A stretch of 64,000 nt of DNA from NCBI GenBank assembly GCA_963667605.2, contig CAXXUZ010000003.1, positions 1,364,001 through 1,428,000 of the forward strand, written 5' to 3'. This document shows, in pieces, positions 8,431-17,630 of this stretch. The notes under the pieces are model-generated. The model saw nothing but the letters and a program-made list of their open reading frames with translations, searched no databases and was not told where the DNA came from. The position numbers and the translations under genes were made by a program. Position 1 is the first letter of the stretch, and each line of letters begins with the position of its first letter. The DNA comes from JADLGL01 sp963667605 (GTDB taxonomy: Bacteria > Pseudomonadota > Alphaproteobacteria > Rhizobiales > Kaistiaceae).

Positions 8431-9489
8431 CTAGTGGATGGAATCTAACGCTTGATGCCCGCGTCTGACAGCGGCGATGATTTTGTCGGGATCCTTTGTC
8501 CAGATGAAGGGCTGCGGATCGTTGTTGGTGTGTTCGAGGAAGCGGTTGATGGTGGCCTGGAGATCGACGATCGAGTGGAAGACGCCGCGCTTGAGACGTT
8601 GCTTTGCGAGCTTTGCGAAGAAACCTTCGACGGCGTTGAGCCAGGAGCAGGATGTTGGGGTGAAGTGGAAGAAAAAGCGCGGATGGCGCGTAAGCCACCC
8701 GCGGACCTTGGGATGCTTGTGGGCGGCGTAGTTGTCGAGGATCACATGGACCAGCTTTCCCGCGGGCACGTCGGCCTCGATGGCGTTGAGGAAGCGAATG
8801 AACTCTTGGTGTCGATGGCGCTGCATGCACCGGCCGATGACACGCCCTTCGAGCACGTTCAGCGCGGCGAACAGCGTGGTCGTGCCGTGCCGCTTGTAGT
8901 CATGCGTCATCGTGCCCGCGCGTCCCGTCTTCATCGGCAGCCCGGGTTGGGTGCGGTCGAGCGCCTGGATCTGGCTCTTCTCGTCAACCGACAGGACAAC
9001 GGCGTGCGCCGGCGGATCGACATAAAGGCCGACGATGTCCCGCAGCTTGGGAATGAACTCCGGGTCACGCGACAGCTTGAACTGCCGGACCCGGTGGGGC
9101 TGAAGCCCGTGCGCCCGCCAGATGCGCTGTACCGCGCTGACGCTGATGCCGACCGTCTTGGCCATCGCCGGCGCCGTCCAATGTGTCGCCTCGTGGCGCG
9201 GCGCACTCAGCGTCAGCGCGACGACGCGGTCAGCGATTTCCCGGCCGAGCGGCGGAACGCGCGAGGGTCGCGTCTTGTCCCGCAGCAACCCCTCGACACC
9301 CTCGTGCATGAAGCGCTCCTGCCAACGCCAAACCGCTGTCTTGCTCTTGCCGGTGCGGCGCATGATCTCGACCGTGCCGAGACCATCCCCGCTCAGAAGG
9401 ACGATCCGTGCCCGCCACACGTGTTTCTGCCGGCTGTTCCGGTCCGCAACGACCGCTTCGAGACGAGCACGGTCGGCGGTACTCAACAT
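8431..9489 (-). CDS. IS630-family transposase, copy 1
   Basis: DDE transposase of about 352 residues. An N-terminal helix-turn-helix region (GTVEIMRRTGKSKTAVWRWQ) is followed by the catalytic triad in VLSVDEKSQIQ, VILDNYAAHKHPK and SWLNAVEGFFAKLA. The start used here is the ATG at 9489 (MLSTADRARLEAV); a GTG at 9528 is also in frame. The TAG stop is part of the terminal CTAG of the element. Compared with copy 2 it has one extra T immediately after this ATG. Appears intact. Confidence 0.9.
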   Translation of the reverse strand: MLSTADRARLEAVVADRNSRQKHVWRARIVLLSGDGLGTVEIMRRTGKSKTAVWRWQERFMHEGVEGLLRDKTRPSRVPPLGREIADRVVALTLSAPRHEATHWTAPAMAKTVGISVSAVQRIWRAHGLQPHRVRQFKLSRDPEFIPKLRDIVGLYVDPPAHAVVLSVDEKSQIQALDRTQPGLPMKTGRAGTMTHDYKRHGTTTLFAALNVLEGRVIGRCMQRHRHQEFIRFLNAIEADVPAGKLVHVILDNYAAHKHPKVRGWLTRHPRFFFHFTPTSCSWLNAVEGFFAKLAKQRLKRGVFHSIVDLQATINRFLEHTNNDPQPFIWTKDPDKIIAAVRRGHQALDSIH

Positions 9490-9583
9490 CGACGATGATT
9501 CCTGGCCGCATGCGCCAGACTCGCACACAACGTGCCCGGCGAGAATCCCTCGCGGGATTCAAACGTCAAATTTTATCCACTAG
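8431..9583 (-). mobile_element. IS630-family insertion sequence, copy 1
   Basis: Element of about 1.15 kb bounded by CTAG on both sides, matching the known IS630 preference for TA in CTAG with duplication of TA. Imperfect terminal inverted repeats of about 29 bp: CTAGTGGATGGAATCTAACG at the left and, on the other strand, CTAGTGGATAAAATTTGACG at the right. Nearly identical to the copy at 29224-30375, which is in the opposite orientation. Inserted between ispE and nosR. Confidence 0.92.
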
Positions 9584-9592
9584 GCTGTCCGA

Positions 9593-11734
9593 ATGCGACC
9601 ATCCCTTGTCGGTCCGTTTTCAGCCGTTTGTGTCGCGTTGCTTGGCGTCCTGGTCGTGGTCTCGCATACATTCGCCGCCACCTACGATCCGCCTCCGCTG
9701 GCCGAGAGGCTAACCCCCGAGCTGGTCGAGCGAGTTTTTCCCGGAGCCGAGCGCCTTGGACCGGAGGAAGGCGCACCGCCGTCTATCGCTGTCTACCGGG
9801 GCGAGGAGATCGTCGGCTATCTGCTGTCGACGATCGATGTCGTCGCCGCGCCCGGCTATCCCGGCGTGCCGTTCGATGTGATCGTTGGCGTCACGGTAGC
9901 TGGCAGGATCACCGGGGCCGAGGTGATCTATCATCACGAGGCATTCATCGAGCGCGATCCGGTGCGCCAGGTACAGATAGCTGAATTCCTGCTGCTGTTG
10001 GCGGGGACCGACCGGAATACGCTCGGTCGAGACCTGATCCATCCGGATTTCGTCGATGGCGCCACGGTATCGGCCAGAAGCATGCGGATCGCCGTCTGGG
10101 ATTCGGCGCGGTTGGTGCTACGTGCTCGAAGCGGTCGGCCGCTCGTGACCGAGCCGACGCTCGATATTGACTATTTCATCCCCCAAACCTTGGACGAACT
10201 GCTGGCGGCTGGCGCGCTGGAACATATCACGGTCACCAATCGTGAGATCACCGAACGTTTGGCCATCGAAGGGGGCGAGGGCGCGACCTTGGATGCGCGG
10301 ATTGGTCGTTATCCCGACGATGACTATGTCGACATGTTTGTCGGACTTGCGACTCCGGCCATGGTGGGCCGCTCCGTTCTCGGCCCAACCAAATACGAAG
10401 CCTTCTTCGGCTCCGATCCACAAATTGCGGTCTTGTTCGTTAGCAGGGGTGACTTTAACCCGCGGGGCGTTGGATATCTGAACGCATCGTCGGGTTACCG
10501 GCTGGACCGCCTCCGCCTGATTCAGGGCGATCTTGAGCTGACTTTCGTCAAAGATGATTTCGAGCGCGTTTCAGGCCGGACCACCAGCATTTCGGACGCT
10601 CGCGACGCCGGTGTCCTGTTTCTTCCTGAGAATTCCGGCTTCGATCCGCTGCAGCCCTGGCGCCCTGAATTCCTCGCCCACGGCACCGATTCGATGGGCG
10701 AGCCGATGACTCTCGTGATGCCGGTCGGGGGCGGACCGTCCAGCGCTTTTGTCTTGATGCCGGAATCCGAGCCACCGCCGGCTTGGGTTGAGGCGTGGAC
10801 GGAGGCGCGATCGGACCTCATTATTCTCGGTTCGGCGCTGACGGTCCTGACGCTGGTACTGGCCTTTCAGCACTTATTCACGCGATATCGTAGGCTGTAT
10901 CGATGGCTCCGCAATGGGTTCTTGCTCTTCACCGTGGTCTGGCTTGGTTGGATCGCTGGCGGTCAGCTGTCGACATTGCACCTGCTTAACTATGCATTTG
11001 CGCCGTTCAAGGATTTCGGCTGGGCGTTCTATCTGGCCGAGCCATTGATCGTGGTGCTGGTGATCTACACGATCATCTCACTCCTCGTTCTTGGTCGTGG
11101 CGTATTCTGCGGTTGGCTATGCCCGTTTGGGGCGTTGCAGGAGCTTCTCGCCAAGGTCGCTTGGTTCTTTCGAGTGCCGCGCTGGAACCCTTCCGATCGG
11201 TTTCAGAGCAAGGCATGGATCGGCAAATATGTCACCGCCGCCGGGCTGGTGATTGTCGCGATCGGCTGGCCGGAGGCCGAACCGCTGGCGGCTGAAGTCG
11301 AACCGTTCAAGACCGCGATCACCTCAATGTTCTCCCGCCCGCTACCCTACGTCGGATATGCCGTCGTCCTGCTCGGATTCGGTCTCTTCACTGAGCGAGC
11401 CTATTGTCGCTTCCTCTGCCCGCTCGGCGGTGTGCTGGCCGTGCTTGACCGGCTACATCTGGTGAACCTGTTGAAACGGCGGCCCGAATGCGGCACCGCC
11501 TGTTCTCTCTGCGATCGGTCATGTCCGGTGAAGGCGATCAGGCCCACCGGCGAGATCGTGATGGCGGAGTGCTTCCAATGCCTTGATTGTCAGGTCGAGT
11601 ATCATGATGATCGGCGGTGCCCGCCTCTCGCCAAGCAACGCAAACGGGGGCAGCGGGCCGCAAGCTTGCCGCCACTTGGTCAGCCGATTCCGGCCTATGC
11701 AGACTCAGGTCTGGTGGCAAGTCCTGAGCGATGA
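9593..11734 (+). CDS. nosR: NosR-like membrane flavo-iron-sulfur protein
   Basis: A 713-residue protein resembling NosR, the membrane protein needed for expression and electron supply of nitrous oxide reductase NosZ. It has a signal peptide (about 1-29), a periplasmic FMN-binding domain with the flavin-attachment-like motif VDGATVSARS, several membrane helices from about residue 410, the paired CGWLCP and CRFLCP motifs, and a C-terminal cytoplasmic ferredoxin region (CGTACSLCDRSCP and CFQCLDC). Full length for the family. Oddly, no nosZ, nosD, nosF, nosY or nosL gene occurs nearby, and an IS630 element ends 9 bp before the start codon. An RnfG/NapH-related electron-transfer protein is the alternative, but the overall layout is NosR. 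Confidence 0.85.
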   Translation: MRPSLVGPFSAVCVALLGVLVVVSHTFAATYDPPPLAERLTPELVERVFPGAERLGPEEGAPPSIAVYRGEEIVGYLLSTIDVVAAPGYPGVPFDVIVGVTVAGRITGAEVIYHHEAFIERDPVRQVQIAEFLLLLAGTDRNTLGRDLIHPDFVDGATVSARSMRIAVWDSARLVLRARSGRPLVTEPTLDIDYFIPQTLDELLAAGALEHITVTNREITERLAIEGGEGATLDARIGRYPDDDYVDMFVGLATPAMVGRSVLGPTKYEAFFGSDPQIAVLFVSRGDFNPRGVGYLNASSGYRLDRLRLIQGDLELTFVKDDFERVSGRTTSISDARDAGVLFLPENSGFDPLQPWRPEFLAHGTDSMGEPMTLVMPVGGGPSSAFVLMPESEPPPAWVEAWTEARSDLIILGSALTVLTLVLAFQHLFTRYRRLYRWLRNGFLLFTVVWLGWIAGGQLSTLHLLNYAFAPFKDFGWAFYLAEPLIVVLVIYTIISLLVLGRGVFCGWLCPFGALQELLAKVAWFFRVPRWNPSDRFQSKAWIGKYVTAAGLVIVAIGWPEAEPLAAEVEPFKTAITSMFSRPLPYVGYAVVLLGFGLFTERAYCRFLCPLGGVLAVLDRLHLVNLLKRRPECGTACSLCDRSCPVKAIRPTGEIVMAECFQCLDCQVEYHDDRRCPPLAKQRKRGQRAASLPPLGQPIPAYADSGLVASPER

Positions 11735-11926
11735 GTCATCGCCAGAACGAGCATTCTGTGCGGATTGTGTTGGCTTTGTCCGCGGCGAATTTTAGCCCGG
11801 TGTGGGCCGGCCCAGCGGGCCGCGTTGTGAGTGGGTGCAAGCTGGAGCGGGCGGCATCACCATGCTAGGGCTGTTTTGCTTGAGACAGGCCGTCGGCTTG
11901 GCAAGCGCTTGGAAAGGCTAGGCGAG

Positions 11927-12427
11927 GTGAACTGGCGGATCATCCCGATAGCTTCGCTCGTCGCGGCGGCGATCCTGACACTCGCCGGATGTGGTGATAG
12001 CGAAGAAACCACTCCGGCCAGCGAGCCGGAGGCAGCAGCTCCGGCGCCAGCCGAACCTGCACCGGAACCGGCGGGCGGCGATGCTGCGATCGAGCCAGGG
12101 CTTGCACCGGGCGATCCAATCATTGAGGCTCATGAGCTCAACGATTGGTACCGCGCCGTCCTGATTGACGAGAACGCAATAACTGATCCGCGCGAACTCG
12201 AGGCGATCGCCCGTCCCTTCTGCGAAGGACTGGAGCCCTGCCGAGTTGGCCTTTGGTACGATCGCGCCGATTTTCCGACCCAACTGCCGGTGGCCGAAGT
12301 CCAGCTTCGCTACCAGGTCTTTGCGCTGGGCCGGACGATAGACGGCACCGAGAACGTGCTCTGGAACTGTAATGTCTTTCCCGAATTCGAGGCCGAGCGC
12401 TTGTGTCTGCCGCGGCCGATGAACTAG
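11927..12427 (+). CDS. Putative lipoprotein, function unknown
   Basis: A 166-residue protein starting at a GTG (11927) after an AGGCGAG ribosome site. It has a hydrophobic signal with the lipobox LTLAGC, a low-complexity linker rich in Ala, Pro and Glu (about residues 25-55), then a globular part with three cysteines. I do not recognise the globular domain. It sits downstream of nosR and could be co-expressed; the 190-bp gap contains no gene. An ATG at 11831 would add 32 residues that do not look like a leader. Confidence 0.7.
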   Translation: MNWRIIPIASLVAAAILTLAGCGDSEETTPASEPEAAAPAPAEPAPEPAGGDAAIEPGLAPGDPIIEAHELNDWYRAVLIDENAITDPRELEAIARPFCEGLEPCRVGLWYDRADFPTQLPVAEVQLRYQVFALGRTIDGTENVLWNCNVFPEFEAERLCLPRPMN

Positions 12428-12564
12428 CCCGCGGTCATCTCCCGAACGCTGCCATCCGCCATTGAAGCGGTGCGTCGAACGCGTTCTCTATAGGGTAACG
12501 CCCGCCAACGCCCGGATCGCCGCCCAGCGGCGGACTTCGCTCTTCATGGGTTTGGATCATCCGA

Positions 12565-13665
12565 TCATGGCAAGATGGGCAGCAGCGGCTCGTTCGGCGG
12601 CACGACATCTGGCGCCGGCTCGGGCGGTGGCACAAAGAGCTCAGTGAGATCCCGGTTCAATGCGGCCATGCGGTAGGACGGCAGCTGGAACGCCCAGTTT
12701 TCGGTGCGTGCTCTGATTTGCTGCGCTTCTTCGACCGCCTCGCTACCTTCCTCGGCAGAAACCTTGTAGGCCACCCAAACCTCATCATCGGCCTCGCCCA
12801 GCGTCACATCCACTTGAAGCCCAGCGCGAGTCACGAAACGAACCGTGCGCGCATCATCGGCGAAGGTGACGCCTTCGATTGGCCTGGTCTTGTCGAAAGA
12901 GGTGGACACGACGCCCTGGGTGACGCTGCGGATGCCGCCGTCATTCGCTGTGCTGCCCACCGGTCCGACGGTTTCGCTGAGATAGGACAGCTCATAGTCG
13001 GCGGTATTGAAGTCAACTTTCTCGGCGTCCAACAGGATCTCGTCACCAGCTAGAATGGCGACGCGGGCCACTTCCGGGCCAGGGATATGGACGATGACTT
13101 CGAACCAATCCTGCAGGAAGCCCGGGACTCCCCTGATCGTACCCTCAACCAGCCAGGCTTGATCCTCGTCGGCTCGACGGACGAAGGTGCTGCCGTAACG
13201 CGAGAAGCCGATGCTGATGCTCTCAAAACCAAAAATCGCATCGGCCAGGACATCACCGTCTGTTGCCGAAGCTGTTATCCGAATGCCGACGGCGCCCTGC
13301 TCCGCGCCCGGCCCGGCGACACCGATGAAATCGTACCAGTCAGAATTGGCGGTTTTCGGCTCGACCGTCGTCATAGCGGTCAGCGCAGCGATGATCTCAG
13401 CAACCGGCTCGGCATCGGTGGGGTAGTCGCCGAGCGCCACAGCCAGCCAAGTGTTGTCTCGGTACTCCAGCACCAGGCGATAGCGCGGCGTCTCGATCAC
13501 GATCTGGCCGAGATCATCGATGCGGTCGACCAGATCGGGGAACATCGGGTCCCCGCCTGCGTCCTGCACGCGCGCCGAAACCTGCTCGATCACCACCAGC
13601 ACAATGGCCGCCACCAGCGTCAATGTGGCGGCGGCTATCAGCGATACGAAGGCTCTTGGCGACAT
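12565..13665 (-). CDS. DUF4340 protein of Gld-type ABC exporter
   Basis: Last gene of a four-gene unit. A 366-residue protein with one N-terminal membrane helix (VSLIAAATLTLVAAIVLVV) and a large beta-rich extracytoplasmic part, ending in a proline-rich tail (FVPPPEPAPDVVPP). It matches the DUF4340 family, regularly found next to GldG-type proteins. Starting at ATG 13665, it begins 2 bp after the GldG stop. Its role is unknown; context suggests an accessory subunit of the exporter. Confidence 0.82.
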   Translation of the reverse strand: MSPRAFVSLIAAATLTLVAAIVLVVIEQVSARVQDAGGDPMFPDLVDRIDDLGQIVIETPRYRLVLEYRDNTWLAVALGDYPTDAEPVAEIIAALTAMTTVEPKTANSDWYDFIGVAGPGAEQGAVGIRITASATDGDVLADAIFGFESISIGFSRYGSTFVRRADEDQAWLVEGTIRGVPGFLQDWFEVIVHIPGPEVARVAILAGDEILLDAEKVDFNTADYELSYLSETVGPVGSTANDGGIRSVTQGVVSTSFDKTRPIEGVTFADDARTVRFVTRAGLQVDVTLGEADDEVWVAYKVSAEEGSEAVEEAQQIRARTENWAFQLPSYRMAALNRDLTELFVPPPEPAPDVVPPNEPLLPILP

Positions 13666-13667
13666 CG

Positions 13668-15581
13668 CTACGCCCCTCCCGCCGTCGCCTGCCGGCCGCG
13701 GAGATAATGGGCCAAACGAACGTCCCGCCACACGAATACGCCAACGCCGATGATGACGACGATGACGGGCACGGCAAGGATGTTGATCAGTTTGAGCCAA
13801 ATATCGAGAGAATCGATTTCTTGCCGCAAGGCGCCTCGAACGTCGCGCAACTCCTGGCGCAATTCGATGCTGCGTTGGTTGAATTCGGTAATCGCCTCCT
13901 GCTGCTGCCGGGTCAACGCTCCAAGCTGCCCTTCCGCGTCAATCGGCGCGCGCAGCTCGGTGAGCCGCTCCTCGACTTCGTCTAATTCGGCCTGAAGCCT
14001 CTGTTCAGTGTCGAAATACACCTGTTCCGCCGCGGCCTCGAACTCATCCACCCGAGTGAATGGCCGGAATACCAACCCCAGGCCGCGAAGGCCGATCAGT
14101 TTGGTCCCTCCGATCAAGCTATCCAGGGCGTTGACGACGAAATCGGAGTTCTGGGTGCTTTGACCACCGCTTTCGGCGACATTGTGGTCATTGGCCAACA
14201 TGTCCGTATCCGCAACGATGACGACAGCAATTGAGCCGACCGACTGCGTGATCAACTCCGGCGGTTCCGGCGGCGCCTCTTCGTCCTCTCTCGGCTCGGG
14301 CGGCGGCGGCGCACCCTCCGGGAAGGCGGTTTCAACCGGGCCGACAATGCGCGCCGCCACGACCTGTCGCGTGCCCGAGGGCTCGAACATAGTGATCAGC
14401 GTGGTCGGATCGAACCGGCGCATGATCGTTGCTTGCTCATAGAGCATGCTCTCCGGTGTCGTTTGTATAAGCGGTGTGATGACCGTGGTGGCGTTTGCCA
14501 GGCGCTGCAGCGTACCAGCGGACGAGATTCGCATCAGACTGAGCTGAGCTGTGATGACGTCATCGCGATTGAGATTGTCTTGATCGACGATTAGCCATGG
14601 CGGGTATTCGGCGATAACAATCTGGTCGCCGGCTTCCCCACGGACCTCGAGCGCCATGTCCATGTCGCCGACGACGAGCTCGGGCAGCATCGTCACACCC
14701 CATGCGGTCAGCAGGGGTTCCAGTGTCGAATCCGGGAATTGGGGCAACGCTCGGTTGGTCGGGCTAGGCGGCGAATGCTCGGCAACAACGTCGAGGAACA
14801 CCAGCACCGGTCCGCCGCGGATCACATATTGGTCGATCGCATAAAGCGCGGACGGGGTGAGATTGTGCGGATGGATGATCACCAGCGCGTCGATGTCGTC
14901 TGGGATAATCGTCACGTCGGTGGCCATCTGCTCGAGTTCGAAGTCGTCACCCAGCCGCTCGATCATCGCGGCCGGAAAACGTCCGAGTGCAACGCTGCCA
15001 AACAGGCTGAGGCCGTCGAAGACCCCGATCTTTGGCTCAGTCGGGCTTGCCAGACGCGCCACCATCCGTGTGAGGTCGTATTCAAGATACGCCTCGCGTG
15101 CGGGCGAAACGAGCCGGATAACTTCAAGCTGGTCGACGGTATTGGTGCCGACAAGCCCGAAATAACCTTGTTCGCCGGCGCGGCTCAGATTGAGGCTGAA
15201 AAGATTGTATCCGATTGCCCTGTCCTCAGCGGTCGAGAACGGCACCGGATCAATTTGCTCGAACTGGACCAGCCCGCCGGAGAGCTGCTCATAGGTGCGC
15301 AGCATCTCAGTCACGCGGTCGGCGTAGACCCTCGCGTTTGGTTCCTCCGCAATCAAACCCGACGACAGATAGAGACGCAGATTGATCGGCTGGTCGACAG
15401 ACTCAAGGACCGCCCGGGTCGAATCCGACACTTTGTATATCTGGTTCTCAGTGAGATCGATGCGGGCGGTTTCGAACGCCAGTGAGGCGATCAGGTTGAC
15501 GCTCAGGAATAGGACCACAGCCACGATGACGGCGATTGTGGCCAGCGTACTTCGATTTAATTGCTGAAGCTTATCCCACAT
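13668..15581 (-). CDS. GldG-like ABC exporter auxiliary membrane protein
   Basis: A 637-residue protein with an N-terminal membrane helix (about 12-36), a large periplasmic GldG/intraflagellar-transport-like domain of the ABC_transp_aux type (IYKVSDSTRAVLES near residue 47, RVYADRVTEMLRTY), an acidic proline-rich linker around residue 420-440, a coiled-coil region rich in Glu and Arg (about 540-600) and a C-terminal helix. In Bacteroidetes GldG pairs with GldA and GldF in gliding; in proteobacteria the set is a predicted exporter of unknown cargo. Follows the permease by 4 bp. Confidence 0.88.
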   Translation of the reverse strand: MWDKLQQLNRSTLATIAVIVAVVLFLSVNLIASLAFETARIDLTENQIYKVSDSTRAVLESVDQPINLRLYLSSGLIAEEPNARVYADRVTEMLRTYEQLSGGLVQFEQIDPVPFSTAEDRAIGYNLFSLNLSRAGEQGYFGLVGTNTVDQLEVIRLVSPAREAYLEYDLTRMVARLASPTEPKIGVFDGLSLFGSVALGRFPAAMIERLGDDFELEQMATDVTIIPDDIDALVIIHPHNLTPSALYAIDQYVIRGGPVLVFLDVVAEHSPPSPTNRALPQFPDSTLEPLLTAWGVTMLPELVVGDMDMALEVRGEAGDQIVIAEYPPWLIVDQDNLNRDDVITAQLSLMRISSAGTLQRLANATTVITPLIQTTPESMLYEQATIMRRFDPTTLITMFEPSGTRQVVAARIVGPVETAFPEGAPPPPEPREDEEAPPEPPELITQSVGSIAVVIVADTDMLANDHNVAESGGQSTQNSDFVVNALDSLIGGTKLIGLRGLGLVFRPFTRVDEFEAAAEQVYFDTEQRLQAELDEVEERLTELRAPIDAEGQLGALTRQQQEAITEFNQRSIELRQELRDVRGALRQEIDSLDIWLKLINILAVPVIVVIIGVGVFVWRDVRLAHYLRGRQATAGGA

Positions 15582-15585
15582 GGCG

Positions 15586-16320
15586 CTAGCCAGCTTTCCT
15601 GATCTCGACGACCTGCCGATTGACGAACAAGAACAGCAAGATCAGCGATAGGAAGAACGCAATCGCGCCAACATCAAGCACCCCGCGGGAGATGGCGCTG
15701 AAATGGGTCAGGAGCGAGAACGAAGCAACCAGATCAACCAAATATCGCGGCGCCCAACCGGAAAATGCGTCGGTCACGAGATCGAGGCCGGCCACCATCA
15801 GCAGGAAGCCGAGTGTGACACTAAAGACGAAGGCAACGACTTGGCTCTTGGTCGTCGCGGAGATGAAGGAGGTTCCAGCCATTAGCGCTCCGGCCATCAG
15901 GAAGGAGGCGAGATAGCTGGCGATGATCACGCCATGATCGGGTTCACCGAGATAGTCTACCGTGATCCAGATCGGGAAAGTGAGGGCGAGATTTGCGCCG
16001 ATGAAAAGCCATGCCGCGAGGAACTTGCCCATCACCGCTTGCCAGGGGGTGATCGGCAGCGTCATCAGCAATTCGATCGTGCCTTGGCGGCGTTCCTCCG
16101 CCCAAAGTCGCATGCCCACCGCCGGGACCAGCACCAGGAACAGAAACGGTTGGAAGTCGAAAAACGGAGTCAGATCAGCTTGCCGGCGCTCCATGAAACC
16201 GCCTAAGAAAAAGGTAGCAGCACCCGAGCTGGCGACAAAGGCAACCATGAACACATAGGCCAGCGGCGTTGAGAAATAAGCGGCCAGTTCCCGCCGAGCG
16301 ATGGTGAAGGTTACGCGCAT
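15586..16320 (-). CDS. ABC-2 type permease (GldF-like)
   Basis: Membrane subunit of 244 residues with about six hydrophobic segments, e.g. PLAYVFMVAFVASSGAATFF, FLAAWLFIGANLALTF and the last near FFLSLILLFLFVNRQ. It begins MRVTFTIARRELAAYFSTPL, a typical ABC-2 permease start; the ATG at 16320 has a GAGGAG ribosome site. It works with the ATPase 13 bp upstream and the GldG-like protein downstream. NosY is a relative, but the GldG and DUF4340 neighbours favour the Gld type. Confidence 0.88.
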   Translation of the reverse strand: MRVTFTIARRELAAYFSTPLAYVFMVAFVASSGAATFFLGGFMERRQADLTPFFDFQPFLFLVLVPAVGMRLWAEERRQGTIELLMTLPITPWQAVMGKFLAAWLFIGANLALTFPIWITVDYLGEPDHGVIIASYLASFLMAGALMAGTSFISATTKSQVVAFVFSVTLGFLLMVAGLDLVTDAFSGWAPRYLVDLVASFSLLTHFSAISRGVLDVGAIAFFLSLILLFLFVNRQVVEIRKAG

Positions 16321-16333
16321 GCTGTCGCTCTCC

Positions 16334-17293
16334 TCAGCCGTCGCTGCCGGTGGTGACGGCGCGGAAGACATCGTCGAGCTTGCCGATCACGGCATGAAGG
16401 TCAACGGCGGTGATGTTGGCCTCGCTGATGTTCTTGCCAACAATGTCGGCGATGAACTGGCCGTTACGGGGTCGCACCAGTAGTGCGTTGGCCTCGCCGG
16501 CCGGGCCGGCTAGCTCGACCGAGGCGATCTCCGGCAGTCCCTTCAGCAATTCGACGGTGCGATCGGTATCGGTGCTCTGCACCTTCAACGAAACCGCATT
16601 GTAGTCCGGCGAGCGGGCATGCAGCTGGGTCGGGGTGCCGTCGGTGACTATCCGGCCATGATCGATGATGATGGCGCGATCGCAGACCGCATCGACCTCT
16701 TCGAGAATATGCGTCGAGATGATGATCGCCTTGGTGTCGCCCATCGAGCGGATCAGCTCGCGCACCTCGTGCTTCTGATTGGGGTCGAGGCCGTCGGTCG
16801 GCTCGTCCAGGATCAAAACGTCCGGGTCGTGCAGGATCGCCTGGGCCAGGCCGACCCGGCGGCGGAAGCCCTTGGACAGGGTCTCGATCCGACGATGCAG
16901 AACCTCTTGCAGCGCCATGCGATCGACCACATTGGCGATCGCCTTCTTGCGGGCGCTGCGGGACATCAGCCGGGTGCGGCAGACAAAATCGAGGAACCCC
17001 TCCGGGCTCATGTCACCATATAACGGCGCCCCCTCCGGCAGATAGCCGAGCTTCCGCTTGGCTCCGATCGGGTTGGTGCGGATGTCCTCGCCGCAGACGA
17101 TCGCGGTGCCCGAGGTCGCCGGCAGAAAGCCGGTGATCACCTTCATGGTGGTCGATTTGCCGGCACCATTGGGGCCGAGAAAACCCAGCACCTCACCACG
17201 CTCGACCGCGAAGTTGATGTCGTCCACGGCAATGACGGCGCCGAACTTCTTTCGCAAAGAGCGGACTTCGACCAATGGCGACATCGTACTCAA
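16334..17293 (-). CDS. ABC transporter ATPase (GldA-like)
   Basis: ATPase subunit of 319 residues. Walker A is GPNGAGKST, the signature region is LSKGFRRRVGLAQAI, Walker B is VLILDEPTDGLD and the switch His is in IISTHILEE. The C-terminal ~90 residues form the extension seen in ABC-2 drug or Gld exporters. First gene of the leftward unit ATPase, permease, GldG-like, DUF4340, with gaps of 13, 4 and 2 bp. Either ATG 17293 or ATG 17284 could start it. Confidence 0.92.
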   Translation of the reverse strand: MSTMSPLVEVRSLRKKFGAVIAVDDINFAVERGEVLGFLGPNGAGKSTTMKVITGFLPATSGTAIVCGEDIRTNPIGAKRKLGYLPEGAPLYGDMSPEGFLDFVCRTRLMSRSARKKAIANVVDRMALQEVLHRRIETLSKGFRRRVGLAQAILHDPDVLILDEPTDGLDPNQKHEVRELIRSMGDTKAIIISTHILEEVDAVCDRAIIIDHGRIVTDGTPTQLHARSPDYNAVSLKVQSTDTDRTVELLKGLPEIASVELAGPAGEANALLVRPRNGQFIADIVGKNISEANITAVDLHAVIGKLDDVFRAVTTGSDG

Positions 17294-17630
17294 ACACTTG
17301 ATTTCGGCCGGCGGGGGACCGGCGCGCCCAAATTGGAGGCGACATCCCTATCGGGGATTGACCGTCTCTGACAAGGGTAAAGCGGCATGCGTTACGATCT
17401 TGTCATGTTCCCGATCAGATCATCCCGGCCTCATCAGACCACTTCTTGGTCGCGAATGGCCGATCTGTTGTTGGCGAAGCGTCGACGCGGAATCAGCTTA
17501 ACGGTTACCTTGTGCGATCGATAAACGAAGTGCACATTGGCGGCTCGCATCCAGTGGGCCGCCGCGAGGTCGCGGCATCCGGGCTCAGAAATTCGGGACT
17601 GGAACTTATTGCATTGCAGAAGGAGCTTGC
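17294..17630. other. Divergent intergenic region
   Basis: About 337 bp between the leftward ABC exporter unit and the rightward secreted protein at 17631. I see no gene with a plausible start and codon bias. It probably holds both promoters; a GAAGGAG ribosome site lies just before 17631. Confidence 0.5.

Noticed and set aside
8452..9498. A 348-codon plus-strand frame opposite the IS630 transposase
   Set aside because: Antisense shadow; the same frame occurs opposite copy 2, and the real gene has the DDE motifs.
8431..9583. Composite transposon carrying nosR between the IS630 copies
   Set aside because: The copies are about 20 kb apart and enclose core-like operons; a composite transposon is less likely than independent insertions.
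11821..11926. Structured RNA in the gap before the lipoprotein gene
   Set aside because: GC-rich short dyads only; no known RNA family can be matched by eye.
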